Below, in pieces: positions 8,991 to 18,297 of a stretch of DNA of 64,000 nt. Under the pieces are notes generated by a model, which was not told the origin of the DNA, did not search any database, and worked only from the letters and a program-made list of their open reading frames with translations. How positions within the stretch are numbered: position 1 is the first letter of the stretch; each line of letters opens with the position of its first letter. A program made the position numbers and the translations under genes. Source of the stretch: CANGYM01 sp044372405 (GTDB taxonomy: Bacteria; Pseudomonadota; Alphaproteobacteria; JAJTHO01; CANGYM01); the NCBI GenBank assembly GCA_044372405.1, contig JBILRW010000005.1, positions 7,583 through 71,582 of the forward strand. Direction: 5' to 3'.

Positions 8991-11071
8991 TAGAACCTCA
9001 CCACAATACCACCAAAAATACCGATGCCGTCCCCTGGGTAAAACACATTGCTGTTTTGGGGGGTAGCACGGGTAATGGTGCTGAAGTTACTGATATATTT
9101 TTCATTGGTGAGATTGCGTGCATCCACAAACAGGCTTACGCGTTCGTTAAGCTCATAGCCTGCCTCCACACCAAGAATGGCATACCCTGGGGCATCCAAC
9201 GTGTTGGCAAAATCAACCTCTGCTCCAACGGGTACCCATTCCAAACTGGGCGCAACATTCCAACCTGCGGGGTCAGTATAACGCACGATTGTTTTATAGA
9301 AATGCTCTGGTATGCCAGGCAGTCGGTTATCCCCATACTGGGGATCCCCTTGAAAGGTAAAGTCATTATAGGTATAGGCGTTCCTCCATTTCACAGTTTC
9401 GGTGATCTGAACATCAAAACCCAGTTCTAGTCCTTGGTGTAGGGTCTTGTCCGCATTAAAGGTGGTGGCGGGGATACCTGGACCCGTGGTGTATTGCACC
9501 AGTTCGTCCTTCACCCAAGAGCGATACAGACTGACGTCCCAGGCGTAATCGCCGCGCTGTTCGCGTGTCCCGATTTCTGCTGTCCATGCGGATTGCTCCT
9601 TAAGCGGGATAAAACCTGCTGTACCCCCCTGCGTGAGGTCGCTAAATGTGGGGGCTTCACTGCTTTTGCTGATGTTAGCGAAAAATTGATTGTCCTTTAC
9701 CGGTTCATACAAAACACCAACTTTTGGGTTGAAGGAACGATAGGTTTCTTGATCGCTAGCGGTCGGATTGAGATGGTTGAAACTTTCACGTTCTGCCAAG
9801 GTTAGCTGCCCCCCCGTGACCAATGCCACAGCAGGCGTGACATAGAAATGGTTCTGGCCAAAAAAATTATAGGTTGATGCGGTTTGATCGGCATCCCCAA
9901 TCAGCTTGCCCCGACTTCCTTTCACGTTGGTATAGAGCCGTGCGTCTGTCGTGCCCTCCTGTGCCGTAAAACCAAGGCGATAACGGTTTTGATAATCGCC
10001 CAAGGCATAGTTTCCCTCTAAGGTGCCGAATCCTCCGTAATCCTTGGTTTCTTGATCGACCACCGCAAAAATAGGGTGAAAGAGATCTTTCAGATTCAGA
10101 AACACCCCTCCCTCCAGGTTTTGGGTGTCAGAAATTCTATAGGCGGTTTTATTGGAAAGCCGAAGACTGCGAATATCCCGTTTTTGATCGCCGAGCACCT
10201 GGATAGGATTGGCTTTGGTGGGATTGTTCAGAGCATCCGAACGGCTGAGCGAACCTGGGAGGTCTTGTTCAATGATGTTGCCACCGAGGTAAAACCGTGT
10301 TTCCAGATCATCGTTTAATTTAATGCCGTAATTGGTATTGAGTTTCGCGCTCGATTGCTGGCTGTGTTGTCGGAAACCATCACTTTCGGTGCCAGTGAGG
10401 CTTAGGAAGGCATCTTGATTATCAAACAGATAACCACTACGGAGATTCCCACGATATGTGCTTTCTGATCCTGCTTCCATCCGCGCTTGATGACCATTGG
10501 CTGTGTAACCCGTAGGCGAAACCAAATTAATCGCACCGCCTAAACTGTTGGCACCATAGGCAAGCGCGTTGGCCCCCTTGTAAACTTCAATGTATTGCAA
10601 AGCCAGAGGATCTGCTTCTTGAAAATCCCCACTGCCATCGGCAAGGTTAAAGGGAATACCGTCTTGCAGTAACGTCACCCCACGCACATGGAAACCCCGT
10701 GAAATACCGGACCCGCGGATGGAGAGGCGCACTTCTTCTCCAAACCGTTTTTGAGCAAACACCCCTGGAACCAGGGACAGCGTGTCTTGAAAATTCTGGA
10801 TATATCTTTTTTCCACATCCTGAAAAGGTACCACGTTCACAGCACCGGGCGTTTGATTCATGGCGCGTGTTGCGGCCTCTACCGTGGGCACGGTGTTGCT
10901 TTTGATAACATTGCCTTTGGTAAGGGTTACGGCCAGTTCTTGTTTTTGTTTAGGGGGGGATGATGGGTCGCCCTTGTCTTTGGGACTTTGGGCAAAAGCC
11001 GACCAGGCTGCGGTGACAACAAAAAGGGACAACAACGAAAGGCCCCTGACGGAGCATCGAAACGATATCAT
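8990..11071 (-). CDS. TonB-dependent outer-membrane receptor
   Basis: A 693-residue receptor. The start at 11071 is supported by AGGAG upstream and by a signal peptide (SLLSLFVVTAAWSAFAQ). The plug domain follows: TPGAVNVVPFQDVEKRY, LSLVPGVFAQKRFG, LSIRGSGISRGFHVRG, LLQDGIPF and YIEVYKGANALAYGANSLGG. The remainder is a 22-strand barrel ending in the insertion signature IVVRF with C-terminal Phe. The substrate cannot be read from sequence. FecA/siderophore-like receptors and copper receptors share this plug style. It lies between DUF2946 and PepSY genes on one strand, implying a metal-uptake operon. Confidence 0.93.
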   Translation of the reverse strand: MISFRCSVRGLSLLSLFVVTAAWSAFAQSPKDKGDPSSPPKQKQELAVTLTKGNVIKSNTVPTVEAATRAMNQTPGAVNVVPFQDVEKRYIQNFQDTLSLVPGVFAQKRFGEEVRLSIRGSGISRGFHVRGVTLLQDGIPFNLADGSGDFQEADPLALQYIEVYKGANALAYGANSLGGAINLVSPTGYTANGHQARMEAGSESTYRGNLRSGYLFDNQDAFLSLTGTESDGFRQHSQQSSAKLNTNYGIKLNDDLETRFYLGGNIIEQDLPGSLSRSDALNNPTKANPIQVLGDQKRDIRSLRLSNKTAYRISDTQNLEGGVFLNLKDLFHPIFAVVDQETKDYGGFGTLEGNYALGDYQNRYRLGFTAQEGTTDARLYTNVKGSRGKLIGDADQTASTYNFFGQNHFYVTPAVALVTGGQLTLAERESFNHLNPTASDQETYRSFNPKVGVLYEPVKDNQFFANISKSSEAPTFSDLTQGGTAGFIPLKEQSAWTAEIGTREQRGDYAWDVSLYRSWVKDELVQYTTGPGIPATTFNADKTLHQGLELGFDVQITETVKWRNAYTYNDFTFQGDPQYGDNRLPGIPEHFYKTIVRYTDPAGWNVAPSLEWVPVGAEVDFANTLDAPGYAILGVEAGYELNERVSLFVDARNLTNEKYISNFSTITRATPQNSNVFYPGDGIGIFGGIVVRF

Positions 11072-11151
11072 GGAACGTCTCCTGAAAAAAGATGAAAAGG
11101 TGCGCGGCCTCACCAACAGGCAAGACCCATGCAGAACAATAAGCGGGAGTT

Positions 11152-11544
11152 TCAGGAGAAAAGAGGCGGCGCGCGCGCGGGCGCTGTTTTGCGCAACATT
11201 GCCGTGGCAGGATGCGCCGCAGGTGCCGGAAATAATAACTCTGTATAAACAACAGCCATACCCACCTGGGCCACAGGAACCGAGGGGGTTGTGGCGTGGG
11301 TGTTTAACGCAAAAGGACAGGGAACCTTGTGACCCCCGGAGTGTTTGCTGTCTTTTTTGATGGGCTGACCATGATCATCCACCACCATGGTTTGGCTGCC
11401 ATAGCCCGTGCAGATCACAACCTTAACCAAATGCCCCGCCTCAGGCGCCCCCGGCATGTAGCCCGCCGGAATCAGCCCGCGGAACACAACACTTGCAACA
11501 ATCAGCCAGGTTAAAAAACGCATGGGTTGTGTTAAGGGATTCAT
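11152..11544 (-). CDS. DUF2946-family small membrane or secreted protein
   Basis: A 130-residue protein with an N-terminal hydrophobic segment (RFLTWLIVASVVF) and the family motif RGLIPAGYMPG. A single-Cys segment (VVICTGYGSQ) and a His-, Ser- and Lys-rich stretch (KKDSKHSGGHKVPCPFA) follow, with a second Cys. DUF2946 proteins commonly precede TonB receptors in metal-linked, often copper-linked, loci. The His/Cys content fits metal contact, but this is inference. It is first in the probable operon DUF2946-TonB receptor-PepSY. ATG 11523 is an alternative start. No strong ribosome site is seen for either start. Confidence 0.72.
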   Translation of the reverse strand: MNPLTQPMRFLTWLIVASVVFRGLIPAGYMPGAPEAGHLVKVVICTGYGSQTMVVDDHGQPIKKDSKHSGGHKVPCPFALNTHATTPSVPVAQVGMAVVYTELLFPAPAAHPATAMLRKTAPARAPPLFS

Positions 11545-11741
11545 GATGACACAGAGTTCTTTACCCTAAAAAAAACAGTCATGCAACGTGTGGTTACAGA
11601 AAATTCAGGGGCCTCTCTTGACAAAAATATCCAGTGTGATTAACAATAAAAAAAGATACGAAGTCTTTATTCTATAAAGATTTTTTATTATGATATACCT
11701 TTTTTTGTTTTAAATTTTGTTGTACATTTTAGGAGCGAATA
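11545..11741. promoter_or_regulatory. AT-rich divergent promoter region
   Basis: About 200 bp between the DUF2946 operon (minus) and a small orphan gene (plus). It contains TTGACA at about 11618 and a small hairpin CTTTAT-TCT-ATAAAG (11665-11679) followed by a T-rich run. AT-rich -10-like boxes such as TATGAT occur near 11690. It probably carries promoters for both directions, but no single -35/-10 pair stands out. No Fur box was recognised. Confidence 0.4.
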
Positions 11742-12065
11742 ATGATGACGCATGATAACGCGCACGGGTCTTTGTTGACCAAAAACACCCACCAGGTTTG
11801 GGAACATTCTTTATCGTATCCTGCGGGAGAAGAAGAAAGCATTCCCCTGTTTGAAAACGCAAGGGCCATCCTGGGGGCACGTCTTTCTTATCAGGTTGAA
11901 ACAGGGGACTGGGCTTTGGATGGAACGCCGCTACCTATTGCCCATATTGTTGATCTGGCCAACAAGGTTCAGACGAGACGGGGTAAGAAAGTCTTCCTTT
12001 CTTACCCCCGTGTGGCCACACGCTATGACTATGGTTTGTGTGGCATGGTCATCACGCAAGCCTAA
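11742..12065 (+). CDS. Hypothetical protein, 107 residues
   Basis: I do not recognise this protein. It starts at ATG 11742 with AGGAG seven bases upstream, a good ribosome site, and a terminator-like hairpin follows. It has no signal peptide or membrane segment. The composition is mixed and soluble, with segments ILGARLSYQVETGDWALDG and KVFLSYPRVATRYDYGLCG. It lies between the metal-uptake block and a DUF6362-like gene on the same strand, so it could be part of the same acquired segment. Confidence 0.6.
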   Translation: MMTHDNAHGSLLTKNTHQVWEHSLSYPAGEEESIPLFENARAILGARLSYQVETGDWALDGTPLPIAHIVDLANKVQTRRGKKVFLSYPRVATRYDYGLCGMVITQA

Positions 12066-12134
12066 GAGGTTCGTGGTGTTATCGTGTTTAAGGATTGAGA
12101 ACCTCTCCTTGTTGTGAAGTCTGGTTTTTATCGG

Positions 12135-12155
12135 GCTTCCTGCAGGGGCTTTTTT
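12135..12155 (+). terminator. Rho-independent terminator after the 107-residue gene
   Basis: GCTTC (12135-12139) pairs with GGGGC (12145-12149, including G-U pairs) around CTGCA and is followed by six T. Upstream, AGAGGTTC (about 12065) and GAACCTCT (about 12101) form another possible 8-bp stem. The pair lies 70-90 bp past the stop of the small gene and before the next start. Confidence 0.5.
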
Positions 12156-12181
12156 AACATTCAATTTCAAAGGAACCGATT

Positions 12182-12673
12182 ATGAACACTTCTCTTTTGA
12201 CGATTGAGGCCGCGCTGAAGCGGGCGGCCCAAACCTTAAAACACCTTCCCCACAGAACCTTCGCGGGCTATGCTAGTTATTGGCCCGATGTGGTGCGCAG
12301 CACGCCGGAAAGCTGGCTGGCCCGCCCCTATCAAAGGAGTCGACCCCATATCAACACCGCCCAGGAAATTTCGGCCATGGATGAGGTGCTCAATTGGTTG
12401 TTTATTTTAAAACGGGAAGAACGTCGCATTGTTTGGGCCCGGGCCTGTCAGATCCCCTGGCGCGCGCTGGAGGATCAAGATGGCCGCAGTCACGTAACGT
12501 TGCGGAAAATTCACACCAACGCTCTGAAGTCCATTGCCTTAGCTTTGGAAGAAGACATAACCCCTCTGGGTGTCGATGAAACGGGGCCTGCATCCCGATT
12601 TCGGGTGCAGTCGTTTCATCAGGCTTCGTCACCGCGTTTAAGGGCAGCATCAGCGCGGATGAGGGTGATTTGA
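12182..12673 (+). CDS. DUF6362-like helix-turn-helix protein
   Basis: A 163-residue protein resembling DUF6362 proteins, usually found in alphaproteobacterial prophages. The visible pattern is YWPDVVRS, then AMDEVLNWLFILKREERRIVWARACQIPW, then a helix-turn-helix-like GRSHVTLRKIHTNALKSIA. This layout matches a DNA-binding helix pair seen in sigma-like or terminase-small-like proteins. The function is unknown. No other phage genes are nearby, so it may be a relic. The last 55 bp overlap the convergent CNNM/CBS gene, and the C-terminal 30 residues there are probably non-homologous read-on. Confidence 0.6.
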   Translation: MNTSLLTIEAALKRAAQTLKHLPHRTFAGYASYWPDVVRSTPESWLARPYQRSRPHINTAQEISAMDEVLNWLFILKREERRIVWARACQIPWRALEDQDGRSHVTLRKIHTNALKSIALALEEDITPLGVDETGPASRFRVQSFHQASSPRLRAASARMRVI

Positions 12674-13872
12674 TTGCCCTTACGCCGGATAATTTCAAAA
12701 ACATGGCCATAAAACCGAAATTTTTGGCCAACCTGGGGCAGGGTTCGCGATTCATTCATCAAAAACCCTGCCAGGGTGGTGGCATCGTCCTCAGGCAAGT
12801 TCCATCCCAAATCACGATTCAGATCACGCAGGGTCATGCTGCCCTGAATCAGGTAGGTATCGTCCTTGACCTTGCGCCAGCCACGGTTGGGGGTATCCAG
12901 TTCATCGGTAATGTCACCGACGATTTCCTCCAAAATATCTTCCAGGGTAATAATGCCCAAAAAGGCCCCGTATTCGTCCACAACAATGGCGATGTGTTCT
13001 CTCTTTTTTTTAAATTCTTGTAATTGCTGTAATAAATTGGCGTTTTCAGGGATAAACCAGGGGGGGCTCAGCAGGCTGAGGATGGAAAGGTCTTCGAAAA
13101 ACGGCCCCATATCCAGGGATTGCAGCAACGTTTTGGTGTGCAAAATGCCAATGATGTTACCGGGGTTATCTTGCCATAAAGGAACCCGCGTATAGGGACT
13201 TTTGATAACCTGGCGGACAATTTCTTCGGCAGGCAGGGCCGCGTTCAGCATAAAGACACTGTTGCGGTGGCGCATGACCTGATCCACCGTCACATCGTCC
13301 AGGTCCAGAATGCTTTGCAGCATGGTGCGCTCGGTGTTGACTTTGCCACTGCCCCTGTTTTCCCCATGCAGATCAATGGCGCCGCGCAGTTCTTCCTCCG
13401 CCAGGGTGGTGGGAAAAGACGGCGTGGCGCCCAAGGCCCGAATAATAACCCGAATCGCCCAGATAACGGGCCAGGTCAGCCACAGCCACGCCCGCACAAT
13501 GGGCGCAATGGCCAGGGCAATGGGCGAAGCATGGTGCAGCGCCACGGATTTGGGCAAAACCTCAGAAAAAATCAAAATGGCCACGGTCATAACGATAGTG
13601 GCATAAAGCACCCCGTCTTCAGAAAATTGTGCCAAAAATGTTGTGGTGATGGCCGTGGCCAAAATATTCAACAGGTTATTGCCCAGTAAAATGGAACTGA
13701 TGACGGATTCGGAATCGTTTTTCAGTTTCATCACCGTTTTGGCCCGCCGGTTCCCCTCCTTGGCCCGCTGATGCATGGCCGCGCGGGATGACGCCGTCAA
13801 GGATGTCTCCGCCGCCGAAAAAAACGCGGAAATGGCCAGCAAAATCAGGATAACAATAATATGAAGCAGCAT
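12619..13872 (-). CDS. CNNM/CorC-family transporter-associated protein with CBS pair (hemolysin family)
   Basis: A 417-residue protein. The N-terminal CNNM (DUF21) domain has about four membrane helices (residues 3-25, 60-80, 88-110, 120-145) and motifs AETSLTASSRAAM and EVLPKSVAL. A CBS pair follows (DLDDVTVDQVMRHRN; IAIVVDEYGAFLGIITLEDILEEIVGDI), and then the CorC_HlyC C-terminal domain (YLIQGSMTLRDLN...ATTLAGFLM). Relatives act in Mg2+/Co2+ efflux or homeostasis, and hemolysin is a historical name. The length and domain order are complete. Confidence 0.92.
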   Translation of the reverse strand: MLLHIIVILILLAISAFFSAAETSLTASSRAAMHQRAKEGNRRAKTVMKLKNDSESVISSILLGNNLLNILATAITTTFLAQFSEDGVLYATIVMTVAILIFSEVLPKSVALHHASPIALAIAPIVRAWLWLTWPVIWAIRVIIRALGATPSFPTTLAEEELRGAIDLHGENRGSGKVNTERTMLQSILDLDDVTVDQVMRHRNSVFMLNAALPAEEIVRQVIKSPYTRVPLWQDNPGNIIGILHTKTLLQSLDMGPFFEDLSILSLLSPPWFIPENANLLQQLQEFKKKREHIAIVVDEYGAFLGIITLEDILEEIVGDITDELDTPNRGWRKVKDDTYLIQGSMTLRDLNRDLGWNLPEDDATTLAGFLMNESRTLPQVGQKFRFYGHVFEIIRRKGNQITLIRADAALKRGDEA

Positions 13873-13975
13873 TATGACCTGGGTTTAGGACTGAGGAACT
13901 TCTAATTTAGAATCAATCCCCAGCGTCACGCAATCCTTTTGCCACGAAAAAAAATTTTTGGATGGGGATGGGAAA

Positions 13976-13991
13976 TGTGACATTTGTTACG
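13976..13991 (+). promoter_or_regulatory. Imperfect CRP/FNR-like site upstream of the orphan gene
   Basis: The sequence TGTGA-CATTTG-TTACG matches the TGTGA-N6-TCACA pattern in the left half and three of five bases in the right. It lies about 67 bp upstream of the 14058 start. The 15-base core AAATGTGACATTTGT is identical to that around the perfect site at 63697. A regulatory role is inferred only. Confidence 0.35.
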
Positions 13992-14057
13992 GAAAAGCTG
14001 CGTAACTTTTTTTACGATCAAAGCCATTGTGATTTTTATGAATAGGGAGAAACTCGT

Positions 14058-14990
14058 ATGGGCAGTGATTTGGAAAATTGGGAAAAGCAAAAACAGGAGC
14101 TTGAAACGAAAAGAGGCTATCCCTCTAAATATCTGAAAAAATATGAAAAATCCATCGCATATGGAACCGAGGCCCAAACTGTGGAACCCACTGTTGGGGG
14201 ATTTTTGAGTTTTGTGAAACAAGAATATTCTGGAGAAGTAACCATAACCTGGCAAGATCCCAATCCAGAAGCCTCCTTAAGTTTAGACTCAAACTCAAAA
14301 CACCCTCATTTAACACCAGAAACCCCTGAAACGTTTGGATCGATTGCCAACCAATGTAAACAGCTCATAAACGATCCCATTCTTCTAAATTTTCAGTTAA
14401 TAGAACGCCTAGACACTGAATTTGAGGAATTAAAAATTCTTATAGCGAAGGGTGCGGCGGAAACTCCGGAGGATTTTTTAAAAAAGGATTCTGACGCTAA
14501 TAGGGCTGTGCAAGATCTTTTAAAATACTTCTTCTGTCGAGGTTGTGAGGAACTTAAACTCGTTGATAAGAATAGTGTTACAAAAGATCAACGCGAGCTT
14601 AATTATTCAAATTTTCCAATCCCACGCCAGGGGGGCTTAATGGCCCTGGATCAAAAATTAACGCAAGTTTGGGCGTTTGCAGCTTATAGAGCGGCTGAAT
14701 CTTTAGGTCAAATCATCCCTGAAAAAACACGTAACTATGGTTTGATTGTTCAAGAATTTTTGATTGTTCAAGAATTTCAGGCCAAACTATTAACGGGCGA
14801 GGGCAACATTAGCGGCTGGATTCAAGAATCAGCCATTCATCAAAGAAACACTATCAGACAAGAGATTGGTGCTGCCCTTCAAAGAGATACCTCCCCTACC
14901 GCCACAACCCCTTCAACCCCTTCAGAAGCTCTTTCCCCGACGCTGGCTTTGTTTGTGTTGGAGCAGCAGATGGGCTATCTTTTAGACTAA
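14058..14990 (+). CDS. Hypothetical protein, 310 residues, AT-rich orphan
   Basis: No family is recognised. The start ATG 14058 has GGGAG upstream. The protein is soluble and charged, with no signal peptide. The N-terminal part is Lys/Glu-rich (ENWEKQKQELETKRGYPSKY), the middle is helical and has two Cys (FFCRGCEEL), and the C-terminal tail is rich in Thr, Pro and Ser. An 18-bp tandem duplication (14742-14777) gives a doubled LIVQEF unit. Base composition is clearly more AT-rich than its neighbours, indicating recent gain. The last 95 bp overlap the convergent AsmA gene. It may be a host-interaction protein, but nothing proves this. Confidence 0.65.
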   Translation: MGSDLENWEKQKQELETKRGYPSKYLKKYEKSIAYGTEAQTVEPTVGGFLSFVKQEYSGEVTITWQDPNPEASLSLDSNSKHPHLTPETPETFGSIANQCKQLINDPILLNFQLIERLDTEFEELKILIAKGAAETPEDFLKKDSDANRAVQDLLKYFFCRGCEELKLVDKNSVTKDQRELNYSNFPIPRQGGLMALDQKLTQVWAFAAYRAAESLGQIIPEKTRNYGLIVQEFLIVQEFQAKLLTGEGNISGWIQESAIHQRNTIRQEIGAALQRDTSPTATTPSTPSEALSPTLALFVLEQQMGYLLD

Positions 14991-17214
14991 CCCCCCGCAC
15001 CTCAAACCGTCCCCCCTTCAGCGGGATCAGGACCTGGGAACAAAGGTCATCGTTGGCGGCCAGGGGGGCGGTGGGCAGTTTGCCTTTGTTTTGAATCAGG
15101 GAAAACACGGTGCCGGCCAGGCTGTCTAAACTTTGTTTATCCAGGGTGACCTTGGGCGCATTCAGGGGCCCCGCTATGGAAAGCGGCACGGCCAGGGCGG
15201 CGAGTTTCGCATCCTTGGGCGTGGGGGTGATGGTCATGGCCATGGTGTTTTGGGCCAGGTTTAAGCTGCCCGTTCCCGATACCCGGGCGGCGGTGCTTTC
15301 GAGTAACGTGATGGGTGTGGTGGCGGCGCCCTGAACAAAGGGCCAGCGGGTGGCCAGACAGGAAATCTGCAGCGTTTTTTGATCCGCCAACACCGCCCGG
15401 GCCAGGTCCGCCGATATGAACGACGATAACACGGCATCGCTCTGAATGGTCGCGGGCCCCATGCCCAAAACCACATCCCCCGTCAAGGTTTCCAGGACGT
15501 TTTGAACCGTAACCCCCGCCCCCTTCAGGTTGGCCGCCAGGTGGGTCACGCCCCCCTGGGCCGCGGCGGTGGCCCCCGTTGTTTTTAAGAGATCTCCCAT
15601 GCTGGGATGGGTCACATCCAACACCAACGCAATGGCAGCATCCAGCGCGGGCGTTTGGGGCTGGGGCGTTAACGTGGCCTCAATCCTCGCCAAACCACTG
15701 CCGGCAAAACCGGCTTTGGCATCCAGGCGCAGAGTGTCTTGGCTGTTGATGCGCACGGTGGCCTGGGTGAGTAAGTCGGGGCTTTTCACTGTTTCCCGAA
15801 CATGATCCACGCTGGCGGTGATGACCCCGCGCAGCGTCGACCAAGCCGGATCATACACCGGCTGATTCCGCCACAATACCGGGGCGGGCGCAGGCGCAGG
15901 TTGGGGCGTGGCCTCCGGCGTGGTGGGCGTTATGGGTGAGGCAGTAGGCAATGGAGCCGCCAAGGGAGCCGCAGGAACCGGGATCAAAGCCGGGGCCTTC
16001 AGATCCGCCAGCACGATCAGGGGACTGCGAACATCGGCCTGTAATAACGTCGGCACCTTGGCCCCCTCGGGCAGGCGGAGGTTGCCCTCGCTATCCATCA
16101 CAGTGCTCTGGCCCAGGGTGATGTTGAGCTTGCTCCAGGTGATCATGTCGCCCTTTTTTTGAAGGCGTCCCTTTAGGGAAAACGGATTTTGCAGCAGAGG
16201 AATTTGAAATTGCTCTGCCAAGTCCAGCGAGCCTGGGGAATTGACCTTTAGGGCGGTATCAAAAGCCCCCCCATCAAAACGATACATCCCATTCCCGATC
16301 AAACTGGCCCCCAAACTGTCCAGATGCGCATCCGTCCAGGTTAGGGATTCGGGCGTATACAAAAATCCGGTTTTCAGCGTTACGGGGGGCAATGCGGGAA
16401 TTTCAGGAACATTTTTTGGCCAGGTGGGGGCGTTTAGGGTCAGGGCCCCTTCGGTTTTTACCACAGCGCCATTGCTGGTTGTGATCACAGCAGAGGCATC
16501 AAAAGCGACCCCCCCCAGGCTGGTTTTCAGCGTCACGGCACTTTGCCCCCCCCGTCCCGTCAGGGCGAGGACGTTGTCCACATTCCCCGAAAGGCTTAAG
16601 GGTTGTTCGCGCAGGGTGCCGTCCAACGCAAGATCATAACCCTTGTCCTGGCGGTTCAATTTCAGATTGGAAAGCGTCAGGGTTTCTTTTCTGTTGGTCC
16701 GGGCATCGGTAAAAAAGACCGTGCTGTCCTTTAGCAACACCGCATTGACCACCATATGAGCGGAGGGTGTGGGTGCAGGGGGCGATGTTTCCGTTGTCTG
16801 GGGCGTTACGGATTTGGGGGGCTGTTTGATATCCCAGTTTTTTTGACCTTGGGCGTCGATACTCAGGCGCAGCGTCATGCCCTCAACACTCAGCGCATCA
16901 ATCAGAACATCCCCGAAAATCATGGGGATCAGTTGGATCTTTAACTCTAGTTTTTTGATATTCACCATGGGCCCAGAATCATCAAGGGGGGCATTGCTGA
17001 GGGTAACATCATGTAAGGTTACCCCGGGAAACAGACCCACATGAACCTGCATATCGGGACCCACGATGAGGGTGCGCCCCGTGGCCTTTTGCACCTGATT
17101 CACGATCTGATCCCGAATATAGGGGGCCTGGATCAAATCATCCAGGCTGAACAGCACAATGCCAAACAACAGGAGAAGCCCCAATAACGCCCATGCCAAG
17201 CCCCGTAAAACCAT
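14896..17214 (-). CDS. AsmA-family inner-membrane protein
   Basis: A 772-residue AsmA protein. The N-terminus has a membrane anchor (LAWALLGLLLLFGIVLFSL), then IRDQIVNQVQKATGRTLIVG and the AsmA N-domain pattern (LFPGVTLHDVTLSN...LELKIQLIPMIFGDVLIDALSVEG). The centre has repeating beta-rich segments. A Pro/Ala/Thr linker lies around residues 430-465. The C-terminal AsmA_2-like domain (GSLNLAQNTMAMTITPT...VPLSIAGPLNAPKVTLD) closes it. AsmA proteins act in envelope lipid transport and outer-membrane biogenesis. ATG 17214 is chosen because AAGGA lies seven bases upstream. It is divergent from the phosphotransacylase gene. Confidence 0.9.
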   Translation of the reverse strand: MVLRGLAWALLGLLLLFGIVLFSLDDLIQAPYIRDQIVNQVQKATGRTLIVGPDMQVHVGLFPGVTLHDVTLSNAPLDDSGPMVNIKKLELKIQLIPMIFGDVLIDALSVEGMTLRLSIDAQGQKNWDIKQPPKSVTPQTTETSPPAPTPSAHMVVNAVLLKDSTVFFTDARTNRKETLTLSNLKLNRQDKGYDLALDGTLREQPLSLSGNVDNVLALTGRGGQSAVTLKTSLGGVAFDASAVITTSNGAVVKTEGALTLNAPTWPKNVPEIPALPPVTLKTGFLYTPESLTWTDAHLDSLGASLIGNGMYRFDGGAFDTALKVNSPGSLDLAEQFQIPLLQNPFSLKGRLQKKGDMITWSKLNITLGQSTVMDSEGNLRLPEGAKVPTLLQADVRSPLIVLADLKAPALIPVPAAPLAAPLPTASPITPTTPEATPQPAPAPAPVLWRNQPVYDPAWSTLRGVITASVDHVRETVKSPDLLTQATVRINSQDTLRLDAKAGFAGSGLARIEATLTPQPQTPALDAAIALVLDVTHPSMGDLLKTTGATAAAQGGVTHLAANLKGAGVTVQNVLETLTGDVVLGMGPATIQSDAVLSSFISADLARAVLADQKTLQISCLATRWPFVQGAATTPITLLESTAARVSGTGSLNLAQNTMAMTITPTPKDAKLAALAVPLSIAGPLNAPKVTLDKQSLDSLAGTVFSLIQNKGKLPTAPLAANDDLCSQVLIPLKGGRFEVRGVSLKDSPSAAPTQTKPASGKELLKGLKGLWR

Positions 17215-17286
17215 GGATAATTCCTTGCTGATGGATGAATTTCGGGTATACTTGGGCCGCTGCCACAAAAAGTCAAGGATATCCCC

Positions 17287-18297
17287 ATGATTATGAAACG
17301 CACCGCTTTAGCGGGCTACGACCCCAAAAAAGGTTACGAAATGCTGATGGATCTGTGCAAGGGCATCAAGCCCGTGCCCACCGTTATTTGCCACCCCTGC
17401 AGCGAGGCTTCCCTCCAGGGCGCCATTGAGGCGGCCGAGTTTGGGTTAATCACCCCCATTCTGGTGGGTCCCAAGTCCAAAATCCAGCACACGGCCAAGG
17501 CTTGTGATATTGACCTAAGCCCCTATGACATTATTGATACGCATCACAGTCACGAATCGGCAAAAAAAACCGTCGAACTCGTCCGCGCGGGTCAGGCCGA
17601 GGCCATTATGAAGGGCAGCCTGCATACCGATGAACTGCTGGGCGAGGTCATCAAAAAAGACACCGGTTTGCGCACCGAACGCCGCATCAGCCATGTGTTT
17701 TTGATGTCTGTGGACGGATATCACCGGCCCTTTGTCGTCACCGATGCCGCCGTGAACATTTATCCCGATTTGATGACCAAGCGCGACATTTGCCAAAATG
17801 CCATCGATTTTGCCCAGGTGATGCGCCATTATTACAAAGCATCAAAAGACAGCCCCATTAAAGTTGCCATTCTTTCCGCCGTGGAAACCGTCAATCCCAA
17901 CATGAAATCCACCCTGGATGCGGCGGCTTTGTGCAAAATGGCGGACCGTGGCCAGATCACGGGGGCGTTGCTGGACGGCCCACTGGCCTATGACAATGCC
18001 ATGAATTTAGAGGCCGCCAAAGTTAAGGGGATCCTTTCCCCCGTGGCCGGCGATGCCAGCGTTTTGCTGGTGCCGGATCTTGAGTCTGGTAACATATTGG
18101 CCAAACAGTTGATTTATACCTCCGGTGCCTACGCCGTGGGCATGATTGTGGGGGCCAGGGTGCCCATTATCCTGACATCCCGGGCCGATGGTGTGGAATC
18201 GCGTATCGGATCCTGCGCCGTGGCGTCCATGATGGCCGATTATCAGCGGAACCACGGCAATCACGAAAAAGGTATTTATGCTGCGGATTTGGCGTGA
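17287..18297 (+). CDS. Phosphate acetyl/butyryltransferase family protein
   Basis: A 336-residue phosphotransacylase that interconverts acyl-CoA and acyl phosphate. Visible are EAAEFGLITPILVGPKSKI, IMKGSLHTDELLG, a conserved RRISHVFLM, and the TDAAVNIYPDL and DGPLAYDNAMN motifs. The last part has AVGMIVGARVPIILTSRAD. This matches the catalytic domain of the MaoC-Pta proteins (bifunctional enoyl-CoA hydratase/phosphate acetyltransferase) without the MaoC part. Acetyl and butyryl specificity cannot be separated, and no acetate or butyrate kinase is adjacent. ATG 17287 has AAGGA upstream. The stop overlaps the bolA GTG start by 4 bp. Confidence 0.88.
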   Translation: MIMKRTALAGYDPKKGYEMLMDLCKGIKPVPTVICHPCSEASLQGAIEAAEFGLITPILVGPKSKIQHTAKACDIDLSPYDIIDTHHSHESAKKTVELVRAGQAEAIMKGSLHTDELLGEVIKKDTGLRTERRISHVFLMSVDGYHRPFVVTDAAVNIYPDLMTKRDICQNAIDFAQVMRHYYKASKDSPIKVAILSAVETVNPNMKSTLDAAALCKMADRGQITGALLDGPLAYDNAMNLEAAKVKGILSPVAGDASVLLVPDLESGNILAKQLIYTSGAYAVGMIVGARVPIILTSRADGVESRIGSCAVASMMADYQRNHGNHEKGIYAADLA

